DNA from: Candidatus Altimarinota bacterium
Lineage (GTDB): Bacteria > Patescibacteriota > Gracilibacteria > BD1-5 > UBA6164
DNA: 58,322 nucleotides
Direction: 5' to 3'
Assembly: GCA_019454605.1 (NCBI GenBank)
Contig: JACFNZ010000006.1
Coordinates: 1 to 58,322 of the forward strand
Made by a program: the position numbers and the translations under genes
Part shown: positions 45,140 through 54,128 of the stretch, piece after piece
Layout of the letters: every line of letters starts with the position of its first letter
Position numbering within the stretch: position 1 is the stretch's first letter
Notes under the pieces: generated by a model
Told to the model about the DNA's origin: nothing
Database searches by the model: none
Seen by the model: only the letters and a program-made list of their open reading frames with translations

Positions 45140-47464
45140 CTATTTAACATATAAACTCTTCTGTAGCTCATAATAAGCATTCTTAAGCTCCTGCATTCAC
45201 CCGAAAGTTTCTGCAATTTCCCTTGGTTGACCTTGATTAAACAAAGCAATCTTACTTGCTAGTCCATCTTTTCTAAATTCTAAAATTCCATTTTTTACAT
45301 AAAGCCCCAGCAAAAACTCTAAAAATTCTTTTGCTTTTAAACTTTGGTATTTTTCAACCGTTTCTTCTCAATACTGAGACCTTTCAGCTCTAAACTTAAT
45401 ATCACTGTTAAAAGAAATATGAGCCAAAATATCAAAAATATCAGATTTTTCAGCTTCAAACATCTTTTTTAAATCTTCGAATTGCTCACTATCGAGTCAA
45501 ATGTTCGCTAAATTGTGAAGTAATTCTTCTCTGGTTTCAGGATTAGACCATAACATCCTGAGTTGATGCTCATCCTGATAAATACTCGGCAAATCTCCAA
45601 TAATTCTTTTTAAGAAATCATTTGAATTTAAATGCTTTCCAGTTGTCGGGTCAAGATATCTTGTTTCAATATCAATAACTTTTACTTCTCTATTTGGTGC
45701 TAGTTTTACCACTAATTTTTCTTTTTTCTCAAAATCATTTTCTTTGGTATCAGTTGGAAAATCTTTTTTGGTATTTGGTTTGTATTCTTCTTTTTTTGGT
45801 TCTATTTCATCCGATAAATCTTCTTCTGGTCATCAGTCCCACAACTCATCACTAAAATCATTGGTAGCTCAAACAAAATCATAAATAGTAAAATAATCCT
45901 TTCAGTCAAAAAGTCTTGTTCATCTTCAAACAATTTGCTTGTATTCAACAATACTTCAAATATTTCTTACTAAAACGATGTTTCTTACATTGAGTGCATC
46001 CACTCAAGTAGTCAGCATTTGAGAGCTCGTTAAAATTACTGGAATATCTTTGTCATTATCCTGAAATCTTTCGAGATATTTTCTTCCTATTTCTCCTTCA
46101 TTACTGGTTACACGAACACAATAATCTGGGTCTTTTACTTCCTTATATTTATTTATACTATCCCTAATTCTCAGTGCGTGACTTTGGTCTACACAGAAAA
46201 TAATGGTTTTATCCATTTTATTTATTTGTTGTAATATCGTTTGAGCTATCAAATCCGACCTTTCATCGATTATAATCTCTTTTTCCATATCTTTTGTATA
46301 ATATACTTCCTTTTTTATTTCCCCAGAAACTACCTTATCTCAACTATTTAAAACCAGTTCATCTATATTAAGTTTAATTCTTTTTATCTTAAATGGTGTC
46401 AAAAATCCGTCATCTATTCCAGTTTTTAGAGAATATTCATATACTGGATTTCAAAAATACTTATAAGTATCGACATTATCATTTCTTTTTGGTGTAGCTG
46501 TTAATCAAATATGCACAGCACTATCAAAATATCTTAAAATTTCTGCCCAGTTTCCATCTTCTCTGGCTCATCATCTATGACATTCATCAATTATAATAGC
46601 ATCAAAAAAATCCCTATCATATCTGTTGTAATAGGCTTCTAGTGTTTCATCTGGGTTTTCCTCATCTACTCATCCTGCAAGTGCCTGATAAATAGCAAAA
46701 AATATATTTGCATTCGTTGGAACTTTCCCTCATCTTTTTTTTATTTCCGTTCCGTTGATTTTGATGATATCTTTTTCCAAAGGATTAAAAGTATTCATCG
46801 CCTGGTCTACGAGTATATTTCTATCTGCTAGAAATAAAATTCTTGGTCTTCTTACTCATATACCATCTTTCGACCATCTTGCATTAAATAATTTATACAC
46901 CGTTTGAAATGCAATAACGGTTTTACCGGTTCAGGTTGCAAGAGTTAGTAAAATCCTATTTTTTCAGTCTCAAATCGACTCCATTATTTTATTTATAGCA
47001 ATCTCTTGATAATATCTTGGTTTTCTTTCAGATAGATAAAATGGTTCTTGTAATAAAGTTTCTTTTGTATGATTTATTTCAGAAAATACTTTTTTATAGA
47101 GTTCTTCAGGAGTCGGATAATTATCAATATAATCCCCTTTTCCAATTTTTAGGTCAAATTCATAGGTTCTTTTTCAGTTTGAAGAGTAAACAAATCTGAG
47201 ATTTAATATCTTTCAGTATTCTTTTACTTGTTCTAATCCTTCTGTTGGTTCCAAATCTTTTTTCTTTGCTTCAATAATAGCGAGTTTTACTCATTTATAG
47301 GTTAAAACATAATCAGCAAATTTTTGTTTTCCTCTTTTTCATCAAAGCCCTATTCTTCCGTCAGTAAAAGAATGTTCTCTGATAATATTGATATCATTCC
47401 AACCATTATTTTTTAATTGTGGGTCTATATAATTTGCTCTTGTATCGCTTTCTGAATATGACAT
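45140..47464 (-). CDS. hsdR: Type I restriction endonuclease subunit HsdR
   Basis: 774 aa. N-terminal PD-(D/E)XK nuclease with FADYVLTYKGVKLAIIEAKK, then an SF2 translocase: Walker A LLTLATGTGKTVIAFQ, DECH box AIIIDECHRGGAREDG and LTATPKRND. The size and C-terminal part (YVKNGILEFRKDGLASKIAL) match EcoEI-like HsdR. It is the first gene of the long minus-strand run that continues through the embedded NTPase genes to hsdM. Confidence 0.95.
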
Positions 47465-47501
47465 TTTTCAGATAAAAAAAGAAATAAAATATATTTTGTT
47501 T

Positions 47502-47528
47502 ATTATAAGAAGAAATGTATTTTTTCAA
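47502..47528 (-). promoter_or_regulatory. Putative promoter of the hsdR operon
   Basis: On the minus strand: -35 TTGAAA (47523-47528) and -10 TATAAT (47502-47507) with a 15-base spacer, about 38 bases before hsdR. Same spacing class as the chromosomal promoters. Confidence 0.45.
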
Positions 47529-47548
47529 AATAAATTGATTTTTACAAT

Positions 47549-47587
47549 AAAAAAGACCTTTTAGAAATTCTCTAAAAGGTCTTTTTT
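47549..47587. terminator. Terminator upstream of hsdR
   Basis: A perfect 17-bp stem (47549-47565 with 47571-47587) with AAAAAAGACCT at one end and AGGTCTTTTTT at the other. It ends the RHH gene transcript. Confidence 0.85.
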
Positions 47588-47588
47588 A

Positions 47589-47753
47589 TTACTTATTTGA
47601 GTTCGCTATATACCATCTTATCATATATTCGATAGTTTTACTTCTTTGTAATCTACTATAATAAGGTCAATAGATTTTTTTACTCTCACTGTCAATCTTT
47701 AATAATAAAGTCTCATCTACATTGAAACTAATCTTTTTTTTAATTCAAAACAT
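47589..47753 (-). CDS. Ribbon-helix-helix regulator, 54 aa
   Basis: MFGIKKKISFNVDETLLLKI gives the beta-strand and first helix; RSKTIEYMIRWYIANSNK gives the second helix of a CopG/Arc-type fold. Such proteins control copy number or toxin-antitoxin promoters of mobile elements. It lies beside a repeat-rich non-coding region (48079-48221) that could hold its operators. Confidence 0.7.
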
Positions 47754-47763
47754 AATATAAAAA

Positions 47764-47982
47764 TTATAAGGTAAAGTTGTCATTTATTGAAATTTTCTCT
47801 CAATTTCTCAATCAGGAAACTTTATAATTTATCACAATTTTACCGTTTTGATTTAATTTACTTACTAAGGTAATATTGAAGTTTCATAAATAAAAATGTT
47901 TACTTATTTCTATTAAAATCTTATTTACCTCCTCTTTAGTCAAGACTCTATTGGTTCTTGCAACATTATTCATATTTCCCAT
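47764..47982 (-). CDS. Hypothetical island protein, 72 aa
   Basis: MGNMNNVARTNRVLTKEEVN (alternative start at 47973), then a beta-rich part (GNFNITLVSKLNQNGKIVIN; VSGLRNGEKISINDNFTL). No family recognised. It precedes the RHH gene by 10 bases and is probably co-transcribed with it. Confidence 0.55.
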
Positions 47983-48078
47983 AATTGTAAAATTAAAAAA
48001 TAAAAAGCTTTCGCAAAAAGAATACACACTTCCATTTTGGGTTCTTTTTTTATTATTTTTCTATGTTTTTATTTAAAA

Positions 48079-48094
48079 ATACCAAAGTTGGTAT
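48079..48094. repeat. Inverted repeat, possible operator
   Basis: ATACCAA / TTGGTAT arms with two bases between. A partial copy, GGTATTGGT, occurs at about 48184. Confidence 0.5.
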
Positions 48095-48109
48095 CAGATT
48101 AGGCATAAA

Positions 48110-48220
48110 TGTAGTATTACATTAGTATTACATAATTATTGGTGGTAAAATGAGGGACTGAATTAAATTTTGATTTTAACTGTGGTATTGGTGTAATTGT
48201 AGTATTACATTAATATTACA
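48110..48220. repeat. Pair of 23-bp direct repeats (possible iterons or operators)
   Basis: TGTAGTATTACATTAGTATT at 48110 and TGTAGTATTACATTAATATT at 48198, one mismatch across 23 bases, 88 bp apart. Each contains two copies of the GTATTAC/ATATTAC word. The regular spacing (about eight helical turns) and nearness to an RHH gene and a primase suggest an element control or origin region. Confidence 0.6.
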
Positions 48221-48252
48221 GTAATACCTTTTTAAGACAAAAAAAGTGGAAC

Positions 48253-48280
48253 TTGACAAAAGTTAAAAAAAGTATATACT
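48253..48280 (+). promoter_or_regulatory. Consensus promoter of the candidate RNA
   Basis: -35 TTGACA at 48253-48258, -10 TATACT at 48275-48280, 16-bp spacer. Confidence 0.75.
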
Positions 48281-48286
48281 GGCAAC

Positions 48287-48478
48287 ACTTAAATTTTATA
48301 TTTAAGTTTAAGTGTTTTGTTTTAAAAAATAACCAAAGCAAAAAATCCGTTTTCCTGATCAGGTTGTATGACCAAAATAATATAATTATATTTTTTAAAA
48401 TATTATTTTTTCATATTCCTGTTGGGAAAATGGATTTTTTTAATGTAAAAATAAGCCCCCAAAAGGGGCTTTTCATTT
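48287..48478 (+). ncRNA. Candidate structured non-coding RNA of about 190 nt
   Basis: A strong promoter leads to three structures. First a hairpin AACACTTAAA / TTTAAGTGTT (48284-48293 with 48307-48316). Then a long-range 16-bp stem AAAAAATCCGTTTTCC (48340-48355) with GGAAAATGGATTTTTT (48425-48440), one G-U pair, which encloses an AT-rich internal stem. Finally the terminator at 48453. No good reading frame spans it. The class is unknown; the closed rod with internal bubble recalls 6S RNA, but the 5' hairpin does not fit it. Confidence 0.6.
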
Positions 48479-48480
48479 TT
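48453..48480 (+). terminator. Terminator of the candidate RNA
   Basis: AAGCCCC / GGGGCTT stem, CAAAA loop, T-rich tail. GC-rich for this genome. Confidence 0.9.
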
Positions 48481-48550
48481 TCAAAATACACATTTTTTTA
48501 AAAAAAAGTGTGATATTAAATATTTTATTATTTAATATTTTGAAAAAAAT

Positions 48551-50263
48551 ATGGAAAAAAGAATTTTAAGAGTTTTACAAAATATAGTTTGTAAAAAAGA
48601 AATAGTTTGATTTTATTTAAAACCGAAAGATGATATTTACAATAAAACTTATGATAATAGAACTTTTTATATAAATGAATATTTTATTCAAGAAAATTGA
48701 AAGAATATATACTTCGAAGTTCAAGATTATTACAAATGAGAAAAAAGTATAGAAAATCTAAAGAATATAAACTCATTTTTGATTGATATTGATATTGGAA
48801 ACGATAAAAACTGTAAAAAAGAAGAAGATTTATTGAATAAATTAGAAGAATTAGAAAAAAAATATAATTTTATTCCTCATTATATAATAAAAACTAGGTG
48901 ATGATATCATATATATTATAATATAAAATCTTTAAATTATAAGAAACATAAAAAAGAAATTAATACTATTTATGAATTTCTAATAGATTTCTTAAATTGA
49001 GATAAAAAGTTTACTTGGCAAATTTGAATATGAAAAATTCCTTGAACAATTGACTATTCATATTGAGAATTATGCGAAATAAAAATACAAAAAAGAAATA
49101 ATCATAAAAAATACGATTTAAATGATATGTATAGTTTTTATGAGAAAATTACTTGAAAAAAGATAAACATTGAAGAAATAAAAGAAAAAGAAACAAAAAA
49201 AGAAAAAATAAAACAAGAATTTTATAAAAAAGTTAATGATATATGTGCTTTATCAATTTTAGATTTACTTTGATATAAAGTAATAAATAAAAAAGTATTA
49301 TGAGATAATTCATTGTGAGTATGATATAATCAAGAAACAAAAAAGTATTATTTAAATGATTATTCGTGAAGAGTTAAATGAAATTTTGATTTTATTTTAA
49401 AACATTTTTGACAAAATTTTAATGAAACTGTAAAATTCTTAAACAAAAAGTTTTGAATTATTTTTAATATCTGAGATTGATATATTGCAACTAATAATCT
49501 TATTTTTAAAGTTTTCACTGAAAATATAGTAAAAATTGATTATGAAAAGATTAAAAAAGATTTATGAGATAACTATGATGAGAAATTATTAAATAATTTA
49601 TTCAATAAAAATTGAACTTTAAGCAATAAAATAAACTTTTTATTACTAAATATTTTATCAAAAAATGAAAACTGAAAATTAAAAAATATTAAATTCAGCG
49701 AGATTTTTTCAAATTCATACTTAAAAAAAGAAAATATAAAAGTTCAAAAAAAAGAACTTATAAAATGTATAGAATTATTAAAATATCTATATATTGAAGT
49801 AAATGATTATAAGTATTACATAGAACCTGATACACTAGTTGAATTAAAAACTAAAAGAAAAGATGTTAAAATTTACATTTTAGACTATTTTTTAGATAAT
49901 TGAGATAAAACCTACTCTATATCAATATTTAATGGTTTAAATTGAATTTTTAGTGCAGAAAAAAATTATTATAAATATATTCCAAAGTCTTTTTTAGAAA
50001 ATAAATTTCATTTATTAAATTTAAGTATTTTTTGATTAAAAGAATACTTAAAAAATAAAAACAGAAAAAAGCAAAAACTTTTTCCAATTAGTTATGTTTA
50101 TAATATAATTGAAAGAACTTATAATAACGACTACTTTAAGGAGATGAAAAAAGAGTTAAATAAATGATTTATTGAAAAAATAAATAATATAAAAGATTTG
50201 AAATTTAAATTAGAATTATCACAAAATTGGCTTACATCAATTAGAAAAGAGGAAAAAATATAA
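48551..50263 (+). CDS. Archaeo-eukaryotic-type primase (PrimPol-like) replication protein
   Basis: 570 aa. The catalytic motifs of AEP primases appear in order: SFLIDIDIGNDKN (metal-binding DxD, about residue 85), KTRGGYHIYYNI (S/G-x-H, about 125) and GTIDYSYGELCEI (third acidic motif). The C-terminal half, from about residue 220, is helical and unrecognised, possibly a PriCT or helicase-loading region. It likely initiates replication of the excised island. Glycines are almost all TGA, so this gene has long lived under code 25. Confidence 0.8.
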
Positions 50264-50513
50264 GAAATAGGTAAAAATCTATTCCCCCAACAAATGAATA
50301 AAGGTAAAAAAGTTTTCACTAATAATGAGAACTTTTTCTTTATTTTAAAAGAAAATAATAAAATAAAACATACATATAAATAATGAAAAAGGATGCTACT
50401 ACAATAATAAGTCAAATAAAAATTATCAAATTATAACTCAAATAAAAAATTAAATTTATTTAGTGTGTTAATAAATGTAGACTTCTACATTTTATTTACT
50501 AACTTATTATATT
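50264..50513. other. Intergenic region after the primase
   Basis: No convincing gene; a 29-codon frame at 50294-50383 (MNKGKKVFTNNENFFFILKE) is possible but unsupported. An inverted repeat near 50467-50503 sits just before the next gene. Confidence 0.5.
50467..50503. repeat. Inverted repeat before the 152-aa gene
   Basis: AATGTAGA and TCTACATT arms around a one-base centre, extended with a bulge to GTTAATAA and TTATTTACTAAC. It lies 11 bases before the ATG, where it could be an operator. Confidence 0.55.
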
Positions 50514-50972
50514 ATGAGTAAAAAAGATATTACTATTACTGAAGTAACAGAAAATTATTTCTTACGCGAAAACAAAAAAATTAAGATTGTATTCAGCTAT
50601 GACTACTTTCAAGACTTTATCCAAAGAAATTGATTAGAAGAAATCTTTTCAAAAAAACTTTATCTAAAGTGATTTGATTTTGAAATCGCAAAAATATCTA
50701 ACCTAGATTTTAATCTTGATATGGAAAATCCTGATTTTCTAACTAAAATAAGAAATTATAAAGACCACTATATCTCAGAATGATTACTCTACTTGGGGAA
50801 TGACAAGTCAAAAAGATACTGATTTTTCTTTTTTCCTGACTATCTAAAAAACTGAGAAATGAAAAATGATTTTTTAAAAATAAAAAGCACTGAAATGATT
50901 GACTTAACAGATTATGCAACTTTTAATTGATTATATAAGAGAGATGGTATTGTAATAGCATTAAATATATAA
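50514..50972 (+). CDS. Hypothetical island protein, 152 aa
   Basis: Starts MSKKDITITEVTENYFLREN. Aromatic-rich (IVFSYDYFQDFIQRNGLEEI; YGFFFFPDYLKNGE), acidic, no membrane segment. No family recognised. Its own operator-like repeat upstream and terminator downstream suggest a separately regulated gene, possibly a counter-defence or control protein; this is a guess from position only. Confidence 0.6.
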
Positions 50973-50983
50973 AAGCAAACCAT

Positions 50984-51023
50984 AAAAAAGAGACTATTGG
51001 ACTAAAATCCAGGTCTCTTTTTT
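50984..51023 (+). terminator. Terminator
   Basis: Outer stem AAAAAAGAGAC / GTCTCTTTTTT with an inner TGGA/TCCA pair. Confidence 0.8.
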
Positions 51024-51101
51024 TGTGCTTATTTTTTAAAAACCCATTTTAACCCAAATTTGTGTGTATTCCTTTGTATTTTATTTTTTAACAATTTATA
51101 T

Positions 51102-51245
51102 ATGAAAAAAATACAAAGAGAAGAAATATTAGCAAATACTAATAACAATAAAGTTAGTGAAAGTATCTCCAATAAAAAAGAGGTAAGAAAAGATTATAAT
51201 AGACTGCTTGATTTAGTTTTAACACTAGATGAAATCAAAAAATAA
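51102..51245 (+). CDS. Small hypothetical protein, 47 aa
   Basis: MKKIQREEILANTNNNKVSE and a Lys-rich helical remainder ending LDLVLTLDEIKK. No motif known. The upstream in-frame ATG at 51060 would add an implausible hydrophobic stretch, so 51102 is preferred. Confidence 0.4.
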   Translation: MKKIQREEILANTNNNKVSESISNKKEVRKDYNRLLDLVLTLDEIKK

Positions 51246-51398
51246 CTATAAATACTTTTTAAGCAATTTTTCATCATATTTTTTTCAAATAACATTTATA
51301 TTGAAATAAATAATCCTTTTAAATAGAGAAAATTTTATTTTAGAAATTGATAAAAATAGTTGTTCAAAAGTTGCTCAAATCAATGCACCATTTATCAT
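51246..51398 (-). CDS. Possible 50-codon frame across the right attachment site
   Basis: MINGALIGATFEQLFLSISK, then a basic tail ending EKLLKKYL. Its start codon lies in the bases just after the right repeat, so it would form only on integration. Weak evidence; no family. Confidence 0.2.
51385..51395 (+). repeat. Right attachment repeat of the island
   Basis: GCACCATTTAT, identical to the 3' end region of tRNA-Phe at 34257. Similarity does not extend much further on either side. Confidence 0.65.
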
Positions 51399-51405
51399 AA
51401 AAAAC

Positions 51406-51436
51406 AAAAAAAAGATTTTAAAAAAATCTTTTTTTT
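51406..51436. terminator. Hairpin, probably the displaced terminator of tRNA-Phe
   Basis: AAAAAAAAGATTTT (51406-51419) and AAAATCTTTTTTTT (51423-51436). In the uninterrupted chromosome it would follow tRNA-Phe by about 16 bases. Confidence 0.65.
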
Positions 51437-51462
51437 GTAAAATAAAAAATATCTTATATAAT
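51435..51462 (+). promoter_or_regulatory. Promoter of trhO
   Basis: -35 TTGTAA at 51435-51440, -10 TATAAT at 51457-51462, 16-bp spacer. Confidence 0.55.
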
Positions 51463-51487
51463 AAATTTTTATTTTTTAAAAAAGTTT

Positions 51488-52606
51488 ATGGAAAATACCA
51501 ACATGCAATTGAGTAAAACTCATAAACCACAATACCACTTAATTACAGTGTATAAATTTGTGGATATTCCAAGTGAGGAATTAAAAAAAATATCTCAAGA
51601 ACATCTTGATTTTTGTAGAGATATTTGATTAAAATGAAGAATTTATATTGCAACTGAATGAATATCATCAACTGTTACATGATGATATTGGCAATGTGAA
51701 TCTTATAGATTATATTTAGAAAATTCAAAATATTTTAAAAATATTGAATGATTTTGGGAAAAATCAACTCCCGTTGATGGTCATAAATTTCCAAGAATGT
51801 CTGTAAAAGTAAAAGATGAAATAGTAAAGTTTTGAATAAAAACAAATAATAGAGATGTGGAAAAATACAAAAAGAAATTATCTCCTAAAGAAGTTAAAAG
51901 AATTATTGATGAAAAAGATGAAAATTATATAATTCTTGATATGAGAAATGATTATGAATATAGATTATGACACTTAAAATGAGCTATACCTGCTTGAACT
52001 GTAAATTTTAGAGAAGTTCCAAAACTACTTAAAAAATACTGAGAAAAAGCCAATTGAAAAAAAATACTTTGGTATTGCACTTGATGAATTAGATGTGAAA
52101 AAGCTTCAGTTTTAGCAAATAAAATTTGAGATACTGAGTATTATGCAATTGATGGATGAGTTATGTGATATGTAAATTCTTATAATGACTGAAATTGGCT
52201 TTGAAATCTTTATACTTTTGATGATAGAATTTCTACTTTTATTTGAGATAAAAATACACACACAACTATTTGAGAATGTGTTTATAGTAAAAAACTAACA
52301 GATAATTGTGAGAATTGTCGTTATAGTCCTTGTAATGCAAAACTTATAGCAGATAAAAAAGAATTTAAAAGTTATGCTTGATTTTGTAGTTTAGAATGTT
52401 TTGAAAAAGCAAAAAAAGATTTATTAATAAAAGATATATCTTGGGATAGTTTAAATTATCAAAAAATAAGGAATGACTCAAAATCAAATCCTAAAAATAA
52501 AGAAAAAAACTTAGAATTAGTTAAAAATCATTTAGATAAGACGCTTTGAAAAAAAGAATTTAATCACCTAAATTCTCAAAAAGAAACTGAAATTATTGAA
52601 TATTAA
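51488..52606 (+). CDS. trhO: tRNA uridine(34) hydroxylase TrhO (rhodanese domain)
   Basis: 372 aa. The N-terminal half has LKGRIYIATEGISSTVTGG, typical of the YceA/TrhO N-terminal domain. The rhodanese domain has IILDMRNDYEYRLGHLKGA and the active-site loop WYCTGGIRCEKAS. A Cys-rich C-terminal segment (CENCRYSPCN, FCSLECFEKA) is also family-typical. TrhO makes 5-hydroxyuridine at tRNA position 34 with prephenate or O2. It is the first chromosomal gene after the island. Confidence 0.9.
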
Positions 52607-52630
52607 AAAAACTCCAAATGGAGTTTTTTT
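52605..52630. terminator. Terminator between trhO and the reductase gene
   Basis: AAAAAAACTCC / GGAGTTTTTTT, loop AAAT. Confidence 0.85.
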
Positions 52631-53480
52631 AATTCAAATAATCTTCAAAATAAATATTATTATATCATTGTTTTATTAATACTTCTTTTGTGTCTTTAAG
52701 TAAAGATGGATTTCAACAAATATAAAACTCTGTATTTTCAGAATATTTTATATTATCTAAATTTATTCTTCAAAAATTATAACCTTCTAACTCTTCTCTT
52801 GATAAATATACTTTAAATTCTAAGTTTTTAATATTTTTTAATTTATCTATATAAAATAAATCTTTTTTAGTTCTTACTCAAAAATAAAGTGTTATTTTTT
52901 CTTCATTATTTAATGAGTTTATCATATTAAAAATAGGAGCTAGTCAAGTTCAAGAAGCAATAAAAATTTTTTGATTTTTTGATTTTTTTAATAAAAAATC
53001 ACCTGAAATATGAGTAAATCATAAATTATCTCATACTCTAGAATTTTTTAAAACTAAAGATCATCTTCAATCCCCTAATTTTATTAAAAATGTAAAAATA
53101 TTATTTTCTTTAGAAACTATTGAGTAAGTTCTTTGAATTATTCATTTTTCATCATTAAATACAAAATTTACAAATTGACCATTTTCATAATCTAAATCTT
53201 CCCCTAAATCCACTTTTAATTCTATAACATCATTAGTTAGATGATTTTTTTCTACTATTAATGAATTTTTAACTAAAACTCTTCTTTTTACAATTCTAAA
53301 AGCTGATTTTTTAGCTCAACAAACTGGACAAACCCAATTTTCTGGAATATCTTCAAATCTAGTTCAAGGAGCAATTCATCACTCAAGATCTCAAATATTT
53401 TCATCATAAATATATCAACATTTAGAACAAATCCATTGTGCAAAAAAACTAGATTCATCAAAGTTTTTTATACTTTTTTT
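52629..53480 (-). CDS. Rubredoxin-FNR reductase frame with no start codon of its own
   Basis: About 283 codons. Rubredoxin comes first: WICSKCGYIYDENIGD...[24 protein letters not shown] with both CxxC pairs. An FNR-like reductase follows: FAD-binding QRTYSIVSKE, NAD-binding IASGTGLAPIFNMI, and YFGVRTKKDLFY and YICGNPSLLKDTKEV. No ATG, GTG or TTG occurs between the upstream in-frame TAA (53481) and the first rubredoxin Cys. The preceding membrane gene ends on an A9 run 10 bases away, and a -1 shift there joins the two frames. It is thus probably the C-terminal part of one membrane-bound electron-transfer protein. Confidence 0.85.
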
Positions 53481-54055
53481 TTAGATTTAAAATAAGCTAA
53501 AATCCATAGAATTAACCATAAAATAAATATAGTTAAAGGCACAAAACTTAACATACTTGGATTTAAAAATAAGTGTATTGTAACTGTTACCATAAGTAAA
53601 TATGTAAGTCTTTGAGTTAGTTTCCACTTTTTTCAAAGTTTTTGTACAGCTAAACTATTTGAAGTTAAAAATATAGGAACTAAAACTATTGCTGAAATAA
53701 TTCACCAAAAAATAAATCAAGTATAATCACTTACAAAAGGTAAATTAACTATTTCTCACCAAGATTTATTTGGAGTAAATCATTTAAATTGTAAAACTTT
53801 TAAAACTCAATGTATAATAGCAAAAATAGCCATTAACCAACCTAAATATCTTCTATTTTCATTTCAAAATTGAAATAAATCCACTTTTGGAAATAAATCT
53901 TTTAATGGTCTAACATACATTACTAGTACTAAAAATAATACTGCTGATAATCAAAATGGAACTACATAGTCTCACTTATGATTTGTTTTTAAAAATATTA
54001 CTCAAAGTAATAATAAAATAATTACTCAAGATACATATCTTATGATTTTATTCAT
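53468..54055 (-). CDS. Ferric-reductase-like (MsrQ/YedZ-type) haem membrane protein
   Basis: 195 aa, six hydrophobic helices. RRYLGGLMAIFAIIHGVL and LTQRLTYLLMVTVTIHLFL carry the likely haem-ligand His residues, and FLTSNSLAVQKLGKKGKLTQ is the family's loop. Such domains pass electrons across the membrane through haem. The zero-frame product ends KSKKKV-stop on the run of nine A (minus strand; 53474-53482). Shifting -1 there continues into the rubredoxin-FNR frame. Confidence 0.82.
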
Positions 54056-54128
54056 AATTTTAAATTAGTATATAAAATATAGCTTTTTTACTATATTTAT
54101 AATGATTTATTAGTCAAGATTTTTTTTA

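Larger units (their letters stand above)
47983..48252. other. Non-coding regulatory region of the island
   Basis: No convincing gene. It contains an inverted repeat at 48079-48094, two 23-bp near-identical repeats at 48110 and 48198, and leads into the promoter at 48253. It separates the leftward RHH gene pair from the rightward RNA and primase. Confidence 0.6.
34257..51395. mobile_element. Integrated island in tRNA-Phe with serine recombinase, type I RM, AbiE, NTPase cluster and primase
   Basis: About 17.1 kb between two copies of GCACCATTTAT. A recombinase gene sits at the left end running into the tRNA; defence genes fill the middle; an RHH regulator, repeats, a candidate RNA, a primase and small genes lie at the right. 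No capsid, tail, or conjugation genes are seen, so it looks like a satellite-type or integrative plasmid-like element. All genes use TGA as Gly, but the recombinase, hsdM and hsdR also use many GGN codons. Confidence 0.75.

Noticed and set aside
48211-48219. TAATATTAC, identical to the geminivirus/CRESS rolling-circle nonanucleotide
   Set aside because: It lies in a direct repeat, not in a hairpin loop, and no Rep-type HUH protein is in the island; a 9-base AT-rich match is expected by chance.
34257-51395. Prophage
   Set aside because: No capsid, portal, terminase or tail proteins are recognisable; the content fits a defence-carrying integrative element.
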